64,000 nt of DNA from an uncultured Pontibacter sp. (GTDB lineage: Bacteria; Bacteroidota; Bacteroidia; Cytophagales; Hymenobacteraceae): NCBI RefSeq assembly GCF_947495565.1, contig NZ_CANLZM010000004.1, positions 186,001-250,000 of the forward strand, written 5' to 3'. The position numbers were made by a program, and so were the translations under genes. Position 1 is the first letter of the stretch, and each line of letters begins with the position of its first letter. Shown in pieces: positions 17,084-27,514 of this stretch. Below the pieces are notes generated by a model that did not search any database, had not been told where the DNA came from, and saw only the letters and a program-made list of their open reading frames with translations.

Positions 17084-17122
17084 AAAAAGGGAAGCCCTGT
17101 TTTGATGGGGCTTCCCTTTTTT
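17084..17122 (+). terminator. intrinsic terminator of the 16047-17067 unit
   Basis: AAAAAGGGAAGCCC stem (17084-17097 with about 17107-17120) with T tract. Confidence 0.85.
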
Positions 17123-17181
17123 ATACTTCTGAAACAGCAATAGCCGCTATATTTAGCGGCTATTGCTGTTTCAGAAGTATA
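17122..17181. terminator. 28-bp perfect hairpin flanked by TATACTT/AAGTATA
   Basis: Arms 17122-17149 and 17154-17181 pair perfectly around TATT. The outer ends are TATACTT and AAGTATA. It probably ends the minus-strand gene at 17196, although no T tract follows on either side. Confidence 0.7.
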
Positions 17182-17195
17182 AGTATAAATTCAGT

Positions 17196-17441
17196 CTATT
17201 GCAGTTCCTCTTGCTCCATATACTCCCACATCGCATCTTCACTTGCGCCGCTCTTAGCAGCATAAATCAGCATAGTAGTATACACGCCGATTAAAAGAAA
17301 ACTCAGAGGAATAGAGAAAACAAAAGATACAATCAAAGTCTTAATAGGGTCCGGCTTGGATCTCATCTTAGTAGATGCATACCAAAAAAACAAAACATTG
17401 AAAATTCCGGAAAATGCAATTAGGTTGATGATGTCTAGCAT
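17196..17441 (-). CDS. small two-helix membrane protein
   Basis: 81 residues with hydrophobic segments at about 3-21 and 33-61 and an acidic tail (SEDAMWEYMEQEELQ). Family not recognised; single gene followed by the long hairpin at 17122-17181. Confidence 0.6.
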   Translation of the reverse strand: MLDIINLIAFSGIFNVLFFWYASTKMRSKPDPIKTLIVSFVFSIPLSFLLIGVYTTMLIYAAKSGASEDAMWEYMEQEELQ

Positions 17442-17984
17442 TGGCTAAAAGTTAGATTGCCTCTTAATGCCAAATAATACGCTTCAAAGAGAAGTATGTA
17501 TTTTTTAAGCATCCTTTATAAATAATTTACCAACTGTGGTCAATCGTTTGTGTATTTTCCGGTTAACTTATACCGGAACCGCTTGATGCAATTTATAATA
17601 CAACTTTTAAATATACAAGTATCTGCAACATAAAATTTATAAAATAGTAACAACCTTCTAAATCCTTTACAAGCTATATATTAATATCTTAATTGATAAA
17701 TACTTGTAAATGATCCTCAATTATAAAAGATCCAAATTGAAATTTTAGTACAATAATACTTTATACTACCCGATTGTCATTGAGACTTTGTTTATCATTT
17801 TTGCAATAGAGTTGGCCGGGTTTATACTTCTTTAGTATATTAGCTTTAGCAGATCTTAAGGAATCAAAACGAAATTCTCATCTTGTTTATGAGTTAATCT
17901 ATATATTTGTAAGTCTGTTTCTGATTAATATATACAGTATAACCTGGCTGAGAAGCAGATAACAAGTGGTTTAACTTACCTCCT
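17442..17984. other. AT-rich intergenic region with possible promoter
   Basis: No gene seen in 540 bases. A TATATTTG at 17902-17909 fits the -7 element of Bacteroidota promoters and probably serves the TetR gene, leaving a leader of about 70 bases; no good -33 element is visible. Confidence 0.45.
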
Positions 17985-18602
17985 ATGGAAACCTCGGACA
18001 ACCCACGTGGTAGAATTATAGCTGAAGCCAAGTCGCTTTTTTTTGTACACGGCTATAGCAAAGTTTTGATGGCTGACCTTGCGAAACGCCTCGGGATGAG
18101 CAAAAAAACGCTCTACCAATACTTTTCTGGTAAAGAGGAGCTTCTAAACGTAATCATCCGACAACACGCTCAGGATATTCAACAGGAAGTGGAGCTTATT
18201 TTAGCAGATAAACAACTGCTGTTTCCTGATAAAACAAGACGCATTTTTAGCTATGTAGGCACCAAACTGCACGACATAAATGCCGACTTTGTACTTGACA
18301 TCAAAAAGAACGCCCCATCGGCTTGGCAGCTTTTGCAAAAGCACAAAACCGATGCAGCATTTCTTCGCTTTAACTCGCTACTGGAAGAAGGGTATGAAAA
18401 AGGATACGTAAGAAGTAGCATAAATCGGTCACTTGCTGTCCTGCTTTATGCCAGCGCACTGGAAACAATCCTTAATCCGGAATTCACAGACCAGGTTCCG
18501 AAAGAGTTAATTCAAGATATGCCTAAAACACCGGGAGAGGTATTTGATGGGTTGGTAAAAGTTATTTTTAAAGGTATTCTTTTAGAGGATCATAAAGTAT
18601 AA
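17985..18602 (+). CDS. TetR/AcrR-family transcriptional regulator
   Basis: 205 residues. N-terminal helix-turn-helix: IIAEAKSLFFVHGYSKVLMADLAKRLGMSKKTLYQYFSGKEELL is the TetR DNA-binding pattern (read in pieces; residues about 10-55). The C-terminal ligand domain is not assignable to a known inducer. It is convergent with the alcohol dehydrogenase gene, so regulation of that gene is possible but not shown. The final codons AAA GTA TAA come from the recurrent AAGTATAA word. Confidence 0.9.
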   Translation: METSDNPRGRIIAEAKSLFFVHGYSKVLMADLAKRLGMSKKTLYQYFSGKEELLNVIIRQHAQDIQQEVELILADKQLLFPDKTRRIFSYVGTKLHDINADFVLDIKKNAPSAWQLLQKHKTDAAFLRFNSLLEEGYEKGYVRSSINRSLAVLLYASALETILNPEFTDQVPKELIQDMPKTPGEVFDGLVKVIFKGILLEDHKV

Positions 18603-18644
18603 AAAAGCCACTGTAATAACTATTATAGCGGCTTTTTTATACTT
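18601..18644. terminator. terminator between TetR and alcohol dehydrogenase genes
   Basis: AAAAAAGCC...GGCTTTTTT hairpin (18601-18638) ending in TATACTT (18638-18644). Works for both convergent genes. Confidence 0.75.
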
Positions 18645-18650
18645 TATGAT

Positions 18651-19808
18651 CTAAAGGCTCAAAGCAAGAATTTCCTTTACGTCCTGAACCTGAATATCCG
18701 CTCGCTCACCTAAGTTTTTCACACCTCGCTCCTCAAAACGCTGGATGATAATGGCAATAGTATCTTTGCCAACTTCGTAGTCAGATAGACGTGTTTTGAT
18801 ATTAAGTGACTCGAAGAATGCAATAGTAGCTTGAATTGTAGCTTCTAATCTTTCGTCTTCTGTGCCAGTGTTAACGCCCCACACGCGCTCACCATACTGT
18901 AGCAGCTTTTCTTTCTTAGTTTCGCTTTTATAGCGCAGTAATGCCGGGAACACAACTGCCAGCGTGCGAGCATGGTCAATGCCGTGCAGTGCCGTCAGCT
19001 CATGCGCAATGTAATGAGTTGCCCAGTCAGTTGGCACACCTACTCTAATCACGCCGTTCAAAGCCATTGTAGCAGCCCACATAAAGTTAGCCATCGTTTC
19101 GTAATCCTGCGGATTCTGAACAGCCTTAGGTCCCTCCTCCTTTAAAGTGAGCAAAACTGCCTCGGCTAAGCGGTCCTGAAGCGGTGCATTAACAGGATAC
19201 GTAAGATACTGCTCCAGCACATGCGAAAAAGCATCCACAACTCCATTCGATATCTGACGCACCGGCAGCGTGAATGTACTTTCAGGGTCCAATACCGAGA
19301 ACTTAGGAAACGTGAAAGGACTACCGAAAGCCAGCTTTTCTTTTGTTGAAACACGATTGATAACAGATCCTGAGTTCATTTCGGAACCAGTGGCAGGAAG
19401 AGTCAGCACTGCACCGAAGGGAGCTGCTTTTGTAACAGGCTCTCTTTTAGCCATAATATTCCACGGATCCTCCCCTTCATACTCCATAGCCGCCACAATA
19501 AACTTAGTGCCATCTATAACCGAGCCGCCACCCACAGCCAAGAAGAAATCAATCTTTTGGCGCTTAGCAATTTCTACTGCCTGCATCAAGGTCTCGTAAT
19601 GAGGGTTAGGCTCAATGCCGCTAAACTCAATTACCTCGAACCCTTTCAGCGCCTCCATTACTTGGTCATAAACGCCGTTTTTCTTAATGCTGCCACCGCC
19701 ATAGGTCATCATGACGCGTGCACCTGCGGGTATTTCTTGTGATACTGCGCTTATCTGCCCTTTGCCGAACAGAATTTTAACAGGATTATAAAATGTGAAG
19801 TTATTCAT
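18651..19808 (-). CDS. iron-containing alcohol dehydrogenase, YqhD type
   Basis: 385 residues. Group III alcohol dehydrogenase: NNFTFYNPVKILFGKG start, Rossmann-like MTYGGGSIKKNGVYDQV, then FFLAVGGGSVIDGTKF for cofactor, and metal-binding segment D-A-FSHVLEQY, HYIAHELTALHGIDHARTLAVV with conserved His residues. YqhD/BdhA-type enzymes reduce aldehydes with NADPH, protecting against lipid-peroxidation aldehydes and methylglyoxal. 102 bases upstream of the next minus-strand reductase gene's stop, so the two may be co-regulated. Confidence 0.9.
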   Translation of the reverse strand: MNNFTFYNPVKILFGKGQISAVSQEIPAGARVMMTYGGGSIKKNGVYDQVMEALKGFEVIEFSGIEPNPHYETLMQAVEIAKRQKIDFFLAVGGGSVIDGTKFIVAAMEYEGEDPWNIMAKREPVTKAAPFGAVLTLPATGSEMNSGSVINRVSTKEKLAFGSPFTFPKFSVLDPESTFTLPVRQISNGVVDAFSHVLEQYLTYPVNAPLQDRLAEAVLLTLKEEGPKAVQNPQDYETMANFMWAATMALNGVIRVGVPTDWATHYIAHELTALHGIDHARTLAVVFPALLRYKSETKKEKLLQYGERVWGVNTGTEDERLEATIQATIAFFESLNIKTRLSDYEVGKDTIAIIIQRFEERGVKNLGERADIQVQDVKEILALSL

Positions 19809-19910
19809 ACTTTAACTAATTGTATTGTTGTTTGATCAGCATCCTAAGCTGCTATACTTGTGTTTTGATTTTAAAAGGAGTCACGACAATATGTTGTGAT
19901 ATCGCAGTGT

Positions 19911-20924
19911 CTATACTTCTCTGTCGGCCACTTTTACCAGTTGCTTACCGGTGTTTTCACCAGTAAACAAACCCAGAAAAGCTTGCGGTATGTTTTCAAA
20001 GCCCTCCTCTATTGTCTCCTGATACTGCAGCTTGCCTTCTTTAACCCATGCAGCTAAATCTTTGGCAGCGGTGCCAAACTCTTCTGCGTAATCGCTAACA
20101 ATAAAGCCTTTCATCAAAGCGCTTTTCTTGAGTAGAATAGGTTCAACCCGCATACCTGTAGGCAAGCTAGTGGCGTTGTAATAGGAAATCTGGCCACATA
20201 CTGCAATGCGTGCAAATTTATTTAAACTCCAATAAACGGAATCAGAGATTTCGCCGCCCACGTTATCAAAGTATACATCCACTCCATCAGGGCAGGCCTG
20301 AGCCATCGCTTCCTTAATATTGGCAGTGTCCTTGTAGTTAATGGCTTCATCAAAGCCTAGCTCTTCTTTTAAGTAAGACACTTTTTCGTCTGATCCTGCA
20401 ACACCTACCACACGGCAACCTTTCAGCTTTGCAATTTGGCCGACTACTGAGCCCACGGCACCTGCAGCACCAGATACTACCACTGTCTCGCCAGGCTTAG
20501 GGTCTCCAATATGTAGTAGGCCAAAGTATGCTGTAAGTCCGGGCATACCTAGAATGCCTAAATGGTAACTTAGTGGGGCAATTTCAGGGTCGATTTTATT
20601 AAGCCCTTCACCGTTATGCGCAATGTATAGTTGCCATGGCAAGTTACCGATTACAACGGTCCCTTTCTCCCATTGACTGTTGCAGCTATCTACCACCTCA
20701 GCCACAATACCACCGGCAATAGGCTTACCAACCTCATAAGGCGTCACATAAGACTTTGCATCGCTCATACGCCCACGCATATAAGGATCAACTGACACAT
20801 ATAACGACTTCAACAATATCTGCCCTTCTTCTAGAGCCGGTATATCTGCATCCTCAAACCTAAAGTTTTCACTGGCAGGCGTACCCTTCGGGCGGCTGGC
20901 CAATACAATTATTTTATTTTTCAT
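19911..20924 (-). CDS. NADP-dependent MDR reductase (CurA/leukotriene B4 dehydrogenase-like)
   Basis: 337 residues. Zinc-independent medium-chain reductase: VDPYMRGRMSD near the N-terminus, VVSGAAGAVGSVVGQIAKLKG (nucleotide-binding AxxGxxG) at about 150-170, and DVYFDNVGGE. These enzymes reduce the double bond of alpha,beta-unsaturated ketones and aldehydes such as hydroxynonenal. With the neighbouring aldehyde reductase this suggests detoxification of reactive carbonyls. The stop codon is TAG inside AAGTATAG. Confidence 0.9.
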   Translation of the reverse strand: MKNKIIVLASRPKGTPASENFRFEDADIPALEEGQILLKSLYVSVDPYMRGRMSDAKSYVTPYEVGKPIAGGIVAEVVDSCNSQWEKGTVVIGNLPWQLYIAHNGEGLNKIDPEIAPLSYHLGILGMPGLTAYFGLLHIGDPKPGETVVVSGAAGAVGSVVGQIAKLKGCRVVGVAGSDEKVSYLKEELGFDEAINYKDTANIKEAMAQACPDGVDVYFDNVGGEISDSVYWSLNKFARIAVCGQISYYNATSLPTGMRVEPILLKKSALMKGFIVSDYAEEFGTAAKDLAAWVKEGKLQYQETIEEGFENIPQAFLGLFTGENTGKQLVKVADREV

Positions 20925-21076
20925 GTAGCTGTGGCTATAGTGTAGTTTTAATACACCACAACCAACTTATAGGATTTTTGTTTTGAAGCTCTACAGACTT
21001 TGTACATGATCACCTGCATTTCATTTTCCAGGTTTTAGAAACTTACAAAATATAGAAGTTCATTTTAAAGCTCTAG

Positions 21077-21128
21077 AAGTATAAAAGGGAGAGCCGCTAA
21101 ACGCTTAGCGGCTCTCCCTTTTATACTT
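21077..21128. terminator. 24-bp perfect hairpin ending in AAGTATA/TATACTT
   Basis: Arms 21077-21100 and 21105-21128, loop ACGC. It ends the minus-strand bshB1 gene; the T-rich part of the stem follows on that strand. Confidence 0.75.
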
Positions 21129-21178
21129 TAACATTGAGGCTGCTATTAATTAAGTTAAGTAGCATCCATTCTATTTCT

Positions 21179-21895
21179 CTACAGCAAATCAAATAAATTT
21201 TTGACTCCTAAATGACGCTCTTTTGTGAATCCCTCACCATATGTTACCCCAATGGCATGTCCTAGTTCCTTTGCCCTGGCCTCAATAAAATCAAGGAATT
21301 CTGGCGAAGAGATATAGGTGTTTGGCGAGCTATCATCCGGATTATAAAACTGAGATTTGAAGGCACGTATCGTTTCCATCTTTTTCTCCCAATATGGAGT
21401 CACGTCAACCACAAAATCAGGCGTGATAAGGCGGTCCTGGATATAATGATATACAGCTTTCGGGCGCCATGCTTCCTGATCTCCTTCCGATATTTGCGTT
21501 TTAATCATTTTCAGGCCTGATTTGAAACAAGCCTCTGATACTAAAATAGATCCTCTGCCATGATCTGGATGCCTGTCATGCACGGCGTTTGCAATCACAA
21601 CATCAGGTTTATACTTCCTCAGCACCTTCACCACCTCTAATTGATGATCACGATCATTCTGGAAGAAGCCATCAGCAAAGCCGAGGTTTTCACGCACGCT
21701 AATTCCCATCACTTTGGCAGCGTCTAAACCTTCCTGAAGGCGTACTTCAGGAGTGCCCCTTGTCCCTAACTCACCAGCCGTCAAATCAACAATCCCTACT
21801 TTAAGTCCAGCTTCTACATGGGCTATAAGCGTTCCTGCACAACCCAGTTCAATATCATCAGGGTGCGAGGCAAAGGCAAGTATATCTAATTTCAT
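21179..21895 (-). CDS. bshB1: bacillithiol biosynthesis deacetylase BshB1
   Basis: 238 residues, PIG-L/LmbE family. AFASHPDDIELGCAGT gives the zinc ligands (AHPDD block), and HDRHPDHGRGS the third ligand block; LTAGELGTRGTPEVR is the substrate loop typical of BshB1. The enzyme removes the acetyl group from GlcNAc-malate in bacillithiol synthesis in the cytoplasm. bshA and bshC are not in the window. The M23 gene lies 11 bases upstream, so they are probably co-transcribed. Confidence 0.93.
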   Translation of the reverse strand: MKLDILAFASHPDDIELGCAGTLIAHVEAGLKVGIVDLTAGELGTRGTPEVRLQEGLDAAKVMGISVRENLGFADGFFQNDRDHQLEVVKVLRKYKPDVVIANAVHDRHPDHGRGSILVSEACFKSGLKMIKTQISEGDQEAWRPKAVYHYIQDRLITPDFVVDVTPYWEKKMETIRAFKSQFYNPDDSSPNTYISSPEFLDFIEARAKELGHAIGVTYGEGFTKERHLGVKNLFDLL

Positions 21896-21906
21896 TCTGT
21901 ATTTTA

Positions 21907-22962
21907 TTATCTAATACGCAGCGACCGCCCAAGTTTTAAAGTGGTGCGCGTACTAATACCATTTAAGCGCGTTAGTTGGCTAACGGATACGCCGTATTTC
22001 TTTGCTATTCCAGACAAGGTGTCGCCACTGCGCACTTTGTGGTAGGCAGCTCTGCGCCCGCTGCTGCTGCCACCGCTTTTAGACCTATTTGCATAATTGA
22101 AAACAGCAGAGGTGATCTGGTAACTTTCCCCTTTGAGTAGGTAATCCGGGAAATCATAGATGTTTTCCGGATCCATGGGATTGCCTTGGAAGCGCACTTC
22201 ATAATGCAGGTGCGGCCCTGAACTACGCCCTGTGCTTCCGCCTAAACCGATCACTTCACCTGCTTTCACAAAATCTCCTGACTTAGAAATTGTTCTGCTC
22301 ATGTGTCCATAAAGCGTTTCTAAGCCATTATAATGGCGAACAACAATATAATTGCCGTAGCCACCTCCATCCCATTTATTGATGCGCACCACCCCGTCGA
22401 AGGCAGCATAAATGGAGTCACCTGTATCCAGATCTATGTCTGTGCCATAGTGCCAACGTCCGCTACGAGGCCCAAACCTGCTTGTAATCGGAGTTTTCTC
22501 CAATGGCATTTTATATTCCCGGTTGTTATTGGGATCATATAATTTGATATCCACCGTATCCTTTAGCTGGCGGCTGTCCAGACGGTAAGGGTTAATATTT
22601 CGGGTATCCCAAATAGAGTAGTAGCCTGCAATCCTGATCCAGGTAGAATCTACAAGAACCTCCTCAGACATCTCTACAATATGCTGCTCGCCCAGGTCGA
22701 GTTCTGATGTATCCTCACTAACTATTGATAACTCTTTTTTTGGGTTGAAATAGATAGACTGATCAGGGTCTGAATCATCATCCGGGAAATCCTCATACTT
22801 TATAAGAATAGTTGTGTCCGGACGCACGTACTGTATCTTAGGTGTATTCACCTTGAACAGGTCTTTCACCTTCCCTTGTGCCAACGCACCAGCTGCGTTA
22901 CAAAGTAAGCTTAGAGTTAACAGTACAAAAATTAAGGGTGCTTTGTTCTTGAACATTTGCAT
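21907..22962 (-). CDS. M23 peptidase with C-terminal LysM domain
   Basis: 351 residues from the ATG at 22962. Signal peptide at about 1-29 (ending GALAQ). The M23 (LytM) domain has RWHYGTDIDL and GPHLHYEVRF, supplying the His and Asp zinc ligands; the C-terminal 45 residues (YHKVRSGDTLSGIAKKYGV...) form one LysM peptidoglycan-binding domain. It should cleave or regulate cell-wall crosslinks in the periplasm. Located just upstream of bshB1 on the same strand. Confidence 0.92.
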   Translation of the reverse strand: MQMFKNKAPLIFVLLTLSLLCNAAGALAQGKVKDLFKVNTPKIQYVRPDTTILIKYEDFPDDDSDPDQSIYFNPKKELSIVSEDTSELDLGEQHIVEMSEEVLVDSTWIRIAGYYSIWDTRNINPYRLDSRQLKDTVDIKLYDPNNNREYKMPLEKTPITSRFGPRSGRWHYGTDIDLDTGDSIYAAFDGVVRINKWDGGGYGNYIVVRHYNGLETLYGHMSRTISKSGDFVKAGEVIGLGGSTGRSSGPHLHYEVRFQGNPMDPENIYDFPDYLLKGESYQITSAVFNYANRSKSGGSSSGRRAAYHKVRSGDTLSGIAKKYGVSVSQLTRLNGISTRTTLKLGRSLRIR

Positions 22963-23098
22963 CAAAAGGTTGGCTGTGCTGCCTTACTGCAGCACGTTAT
23001 TCGCTAAATAAAACTGCAGCACAGCCATTTTATTGTGATACACCTGAAGCCAGGTTTTGATAATTAATGAGCTACTGGTGCAATACGGCAACTACAAA

Positions 23099-24037
23099 TT
23101 AATGCAAACCCTTTGCTGCCAGGTAACGCTCCGCGTCTAATGCCGCCATACATCCAGAGCCAGCAGCTGTAACTGCCTGACGGTATGTAAAATCTTGCAC
23201 GTCGCCACAGGCAAATACACCATCAATATTCGTTTTGGCCGTTCCTGGTATTGTGCGTATATACCCATTCTCATCCAAGTTTAGATACTCAGCAAAAATG
23301 GCTGAATTAGGCTCATGGCCGATTGCCACAAAGAATCCTTTTACAGGAATCTCTGTCAGCTCATTTGTAAGTACATTCTTTACTCGGACTGCATCAACAG
23401 TATCTTTACCTAAAATCTCGTCAGTAACCGTGTTCCAAAGCACTTCAATGTTTTTAGTGTTTTTTACACGCTCCTGCATAATGGTGGACGCACGCATTTC
23501 ATCGCGGCGTATCAGCATATATACTTTATTGCATAAGTTTGATAGGTAAGTAGCTTCTTCTGCAGCAGTATCTCCTGCTCCCACTATAGCCACATCCTGG
23601 CCTCTGTAAAAGAAACCATCACAAACTGCACAGGCAGAAACGCCACTACCATTTAACCTAGACTCAGACTCAAGGCCCAACCATTTTGCAGATGCGCCAG
23701 TTGAAATTATGACTGCATCAGCTTCTATTGTCTTTTGGTCATCAATTACTACCTTATGCGGCTTGGAAGAAAAATCCACTGCAGTAGCTATACCGTAACG
23801 AACATCTGTACCAAAGCGCTCAGCCTGCTTTTTAAAGTCCTCCATCATCTCAGGCCCCATAACTCCCTCAGGGTAACCAGGATAATTTTCAACATCGTTG
23901 GTTATAGTTAGCTGGCCACCAGGCTGCAAGCCCTGATATAGTACCGGATTAAGACCGGCTCTGGAAGCATAAATAGCTGCTGTATAACCAGCTGGTCCGG
24001 ACCCAATGATAAGGCATTTTACTTTTTCTATTTCCAT
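23099..24037 (-). CDS. trxB: thioredoxin-disulfide reductase
   Basis: 312 residues. FAD site IGSGPAGYTAAIYASRAG at 11-28, NADPH site VAIVGAGDTAAEEA, redox pair Cys 136-Ala-Val-Cys 139 (SACAVCDG), and FACGDVQDFTYRQAVTAAGSGC near the C-terminus. It reduces thioredoxin with NADPH in the cytoplasm. Standard length for the family. It lies downstream of rpoD, separated by that gene's terminator, and so is probably expressed from its own promoter. Confidence 0.96.
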   Translation of the reverse strand: MEIEKVKCLIIGSGPAGYTAAIYASRAGLNPVLYQGLQPGGQLTITNDVENYPGYPEGVMGPEMMEDFKKQAERFGTDVRYGIATAVDFSSKPHKVVIDDQKTIEADAVIISTGASAKWLGLESESRLNGSGVSACAVCDGFFYRGQDVAIVGAGDTAAEEATYLSNLCNKVYMLIRRDEMRASTIMQERVKNTKNIEVLWNTVTDEILGKDTVDAVRVKNVLTNELTEIPVKGFFVAIGHEPNSAIFAEYLNLDENGYIRTIPGTAKTNIDGVFACGDVQDFTYRQAVTAAGSGCMAALDAERYLAAKGLH

Positions 24038-24133
24038 TACTGTTTTTAATTCTAAAAGAAATTTGGATGCAAGTATACAAAATTTCTAGGCCTCTGCATT
24101 CATTTGCACAACCAAAAAGGTAATCTAAGTAGA

Positions 24134-24162
24134 AACAAAAAGCCCTGGCTTTGGGCCAGGGC
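24134..24162 (-). terminator. terminator of rpoD
   Basis: GCCCTGGC/GCCAGGGC stem (24142-24149 with 24155-24162), followed on the minus strand by five T. Confidence 0.8.
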
Positions 24163-24183
24163 AGTATTGCTGTTGTAGTGCAA

Positions 24184-25047
24184 TTAACCTAAGTATGGCT
24201 TCAGTGCTTTACTTCTTGAAGTATGGCGAAGTCTGCGGATAGCTTTTTCCTTGATCTGCCGAACGCGTTCGCGGGTAAGGTTAAACTTTTCGCCTATTTC
24301 CTCTAGTGTTAAAGAATGCTCCCCATTCAAACCAAAGTACAAAGTAATAACATCTGCTTCTCGTTTGGTAAGCGTAGATAAAGCGCGCTGCACTTCTTTG
24401 CGAAGTGAGTCGTTCATTAAGCCCATGTCTGGCGATTCTTCGTCTTCGTTTTCCAGCACGTCCAGCAAACGGTTTTCCTCACCCTGAACAAATGGTGCAT
24501 CCACAGAAACATGACGGCCTGATATCTTCAGAGTATCAACTACCTCAGCGGTAGTTAACTCCAGTACTTCGGCAATTTCCTCCGGAGATGGCTCACGTTC
24601 GAACTTTTGCTCCAGCTCAGAGAAAGATTTAGAGATTTTATTTAGTGACCCTACACGGTTAAGCGGCAAACGCACAATACGCGACTGCTCTGCCAACGCC
24701 TGCAAAATTGACTGACGGATCCACCAAACAGCGTAAGAAATAAATTTAAAACCCCGGGTTTCGTCGAATCGTTTGGCAGCTTTAATCAGACCCAGGTTAC
24801 CTTCATTGATAAGGTCGCCCAAAGATAGGCCCTGATTTTGATACTGCTTTGCCACCGATACCACAAATCGTAAGTTGGCTTTGGTTAACTTCTCAAGCGC
24901 AAACTGATCTCCTTCTTTAATTCTCTGTGCCAGCGACACCTCTTCGTCCGGAGTAAGCAAATCAACTTTACCAATCTCCTGCAGATACTTGTCCAGTGAT
25001 TGGCTCTCGCGGTTTGTAATCTGTTTGCTTATCTTGAGTTGTCTCAT
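24184..25047 (-). CDS. rpoD: primary sigma factor RpoD
   Basis: 287 residues, the short form without region 1.1 typical of Bacteroidota. Region 1.2 ([15 protein letters not shown]), region 2 ([19 protein letters not shown]...[34 protein letters not shown]), region 3, and region 4 with helix-turn-helix ([29 protein letters not shown]). It directs RNA polymerase to TTTG/TAnnTTTG promoters such as those seen at 7500 and 29907. The start [15 protein letters not shown] is the conserved beginning of this family. Confidence 0.97.
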   Translation of the reverse strand: MRQLKISKQITNRESQSLDKYLQEIGKVDLLTPDEEVSLAQRIKEGDQFALEKLTKANLRFVVSVAKQYQNQGLSLGDLINEGNLGLIKAAKRFDETRGFKFISYAVWWIRQSILQALAEQSRIVRLPLNRVGSLNKISKSFSELEQKFEREPSPEEIAEVLELTTAEVVDTLKISGRHVSVDAPFVQGEENRLLDVLENEDEESPDMGLMNDSLRKEVQRALSTLTKREADVITLYFGLNGEHSLTLEEIGEKFNLTRERVRQIKEKAIRRLRHTSRSKALKPYLG

Positions 25048-25173
25048 CTGAGTATGTATTATTCAAAAAAATTGTGAAATCTATTGTTTTGGCTCGGTGA
25101 CTTAACATCAGAAAATCGCGCAAAGTTCTGTCATCTTCAGAATAAAATCAAGATGCAGTACAAAGGCGACAAA

Positions 25174-25224
25174 AAATAAAAACTCTTGGTGCCTTTAGAG
25201 CCACTAAAGCCAGACACCAAGAGT
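25174..25224 (-). terminator. terminator of pnp
   Basis: 10-bp stem (25182-25191 with 25215-25224) and T-rich tail on the minus strand. Confidence 0.75.
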
Positions 25225-25239
25225 ATACTATAGCAGGTG

Positions 25240-27384
25240 TTATTGGTTGTCTTCTGCTCCTGGCTTTGGCAAAATTGCCTTGCGGGAAAGCTTGAATTTA
25301 CCTGTCTTTTTATCTACATCAATGAGCTTCACTTTCACATCTTCGCCAATCTCAAGTACGCCTTCCATTGTTTCCAGACGCTCGTGCTTAATCTCAGAGA
25401 TGTGCAGCAAACCGTCTTTACCTGGCATAAACTCAACGAAAGCTCCATAAGGCTGGATAGACTTCACTTTGCCAATGTAAGTTTCGCCGATTTCCGGCTG
25501 CGCTGCAATAGCACGTATCTTACCGATGGCAGAATTCATAGAATCCTGGTCGCTGGCAAAGATATTTACATGGCCTTTTTCGTTTCTCTCTTCAATGATA
25601 ACTGTTGCACCAGTATCCTTCTGGATCTGCTGAATCACTTTACCACCTGGTCCGATAACTGCACCGATAAACTCTTTGTCGATCACCATGTTGAATGAGC
25701 GAGGAGTATGTGGCTTATAATCCGGGTTAGGAGAAGTAAGGGTTTTAGACATTTCGTTGAGGATGTGCAAACGACCAGCATTAGCCTGCTGTAGCGCCTG
25801 TGTCATTACCTCATGTGATAAGCCTTGGATTTTGATGTCCATTTGGCAGGCTGTGATACCATTTGTTGTACCGGCAACCTTAAAGTCCATGTCACCTAAG
25901 TGGTCTTCATCCCCCAGGATATCAGATAGAACAGCAAATTTACCTGACTCTGGATTAGTTATCAAGCCCATGGCGATACCAGAAACAGCACCTTTTACAG
26001 GTACACCTGCATCCATCAAAGCTAAGCTACCGGCACAAACCGTAGCCATAGAAGAAGAACCGTTTGACTCCAGGATGTCAGAAACGATACGGATTGTGTA
26101 TGGATTCTCAGACTCTGGTGGAAGCACTTTCTTCAGAGCACGCAGCGCTAAGTTACCATGACCGATCTCACGACGGCCCGGACCTCTGTTTGGTCTTACC
26201 TCACCTGTTGAAAACGCAGGGAAGTTATAGTGCAACAGGAACTTGTTCGTACCTGATACCATGGCGCTGTCGATCATTTGCTCATCCAGCTTGGTACCTA
26301 GCGTTACAGTAGTTAAAGACTGTGTTTCGCCACGTGTAAATACTGCTGAACCGTGCGTAGCAGGCAGGTAGTTTACCTCAGACCAGATAGAGCGAATTTC
26401 ATCCAACTGACGGCCATCTAAACGAACGCGCTCATCAAGTATCATATTACGAACCGCCTCTTTCTCTACATCGTGGTAGTATACTTTGATCAGGTTCTCG
26501 TCATAGCCATGGTCTTCGCCAAGTGAAGCGATAAACTCATCACGTACAGCTTTAAAGCCTTCTGAACGCTCTTGCTTGTTTGCGCTGCCACGCTTGGCAA
26601 CTGCATAAGCTTTTTCGTAAGTTGCTTCATAAACTTTTTGGCGCAGGTCATTATCATGTGTTTCGTGAGAATACTCACGCTTCACTGTTTTGCCTACCAT
26701 TTCAGCAAGCTCCAGCTGCGCCTGGCAATGTGATTTAATAGCATCATGAGCGAACTGAATAGCTTCCAGCATCTCTGCTTCAGAAACCTCGTTCATCTCG
26801 CCTTCTACCATCACTACGCTATCGATAGAGGCACCAACCATCATATCGATATCCGCACGCTGCAGGTCGCTTACGCTTGGGTTAATTACCAACTGGCCAT
26901 CAATTCGCGCAACACGAACCTCTGAGATAGGACCGTTGAAAGGAATATCAGATACCGCTAGTGCAGCTGAGGCAGCAAGAGCAGCCAGTGCATCTGGCAT
27001 AATCTCTGTGTCAGCAGAGATTAGGTGTATAGTCATTTGGGTCTCTGCGTGGTAGTCTCCAGGGAACAGCGGGCGCAGCACTCGGTCTACCAATCGAGAC
27101 ACTAATACTTCATAATCAGAAAGTCTTGCCTCTCTTCTAAGGAAACCACCTGGAATCTTCCCTGAAGAGGCAAATTTCTCTTGGTAGTCTACAGAAAGTG
27201 GCAGGAAGTCAACCCCTTCGCGGGCTTCTTTGTTTGAAACAACAGCCGCAAGTAGCATGGTGTTACCCATCTTAACTACTACAGATCCGTCTGCTTGTTT
27301 GGCTAGTTTACCAGTTTCAATTGTTATCTCCCGTCCATCCGGAAGAAAAATAGTTTTACTAATTGCGTTGTAGGACATCTTCAA
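25240..27384 (-). CDS. pnp: polynucleotide phosphorylase
   Basis: 714 residues. Two RNase PH domains (about 10-230 and 325-545, the second with [23 protein letters not shown] phosphate-binding segment), an alpha-helical linker, a KH domain ([17 protein letters not shown]) and a C-terminal S1 domain ([15 protein letters not shown]). It degrades RNA 3' to 5' with phosphate and can add tails. It follows rpsO, the classical order in bacteria, with a terminator-like hairpin between them. Confidence 0.97.
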   Translation of the reverse strand: MKMSYNAISKTIFLPDGREITIETGKLAKQADGSVVVKMGNTMLLAAVVSNKEAREGVDFLPLSVDYQEKFASSGKIPGGFLRREARLSDYEVLVSRLVDRVLRPLFPGDYHAETQMTIHLISADTEIMPDALAALAASAALAVSDIPFNGPISEVRVARIDGQLVINPSVSDLQRADIDMMVGASIDSVVMVEGEMNEVSEAEMLEAIQFAHDAIKSHCQAQLELAEMVGKTVKREYSHETHDNDLRQKVYEATYEKAYAVAKRGSANKQERSEGFKAVRDEFIASLGEDHGYDENLIKVYYHDVEKEAVRNMILDERVRLDGRQLDEIRSIWSEVNYLPATHGSAVFTRGETQSLTTVTLGTKLDEQMIDSAMVSGTNKFLLHYNFPAFSTGEVRPNRGPGRREIGHGNLALRALKKVLPPESENPYTIRIVSDILESNGSSSMATVCAGSLALMDAGVPVKGAVSGIAMGLITNPESGKFAVLSDILGDEDHLGDMDFKVAGTTNGITACQMDIKIQGLSHEVMTQALQQANAGRLHILNEMSKTLTSPNPDYKPHTPRSFNMVIDKEFIGAVIGPGGKVIQQIQKDTGATVIIEERNEKGHVNIFASDQDSMNSAIGKIRAIAAQPEIGETYIGKVKSIQPYGAFVEFMPGKDGLLHISEIKHERLETMEGVLEIGEDVKVKLIDVDKKTGKFKLSRKAILPKPGAEDNQ

Positions 27385-27465
27385 TTATCGTTATCATCAA
27401 AAAAGACAGGGTCACCCATTGCAACTCTGTCGGTACTGGCAATTTAAGGAAGGAAGGGGGGTGCT

Positions 27466-27504
27466 GTAAAAAAGATTAGGGAATCCCATAAATGAATTCC
27501 CTAA
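27466..27504 (-). terminator. terminator or attenuator between rpsO and pnp
   Basis: 9-bp stem (27476-27484 with 27496-27504) followed on the minus strand by six T. Read-through could still feed pnp. Confidence 0.7.
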
Positions 27505-27514
27505 CACAACATGC

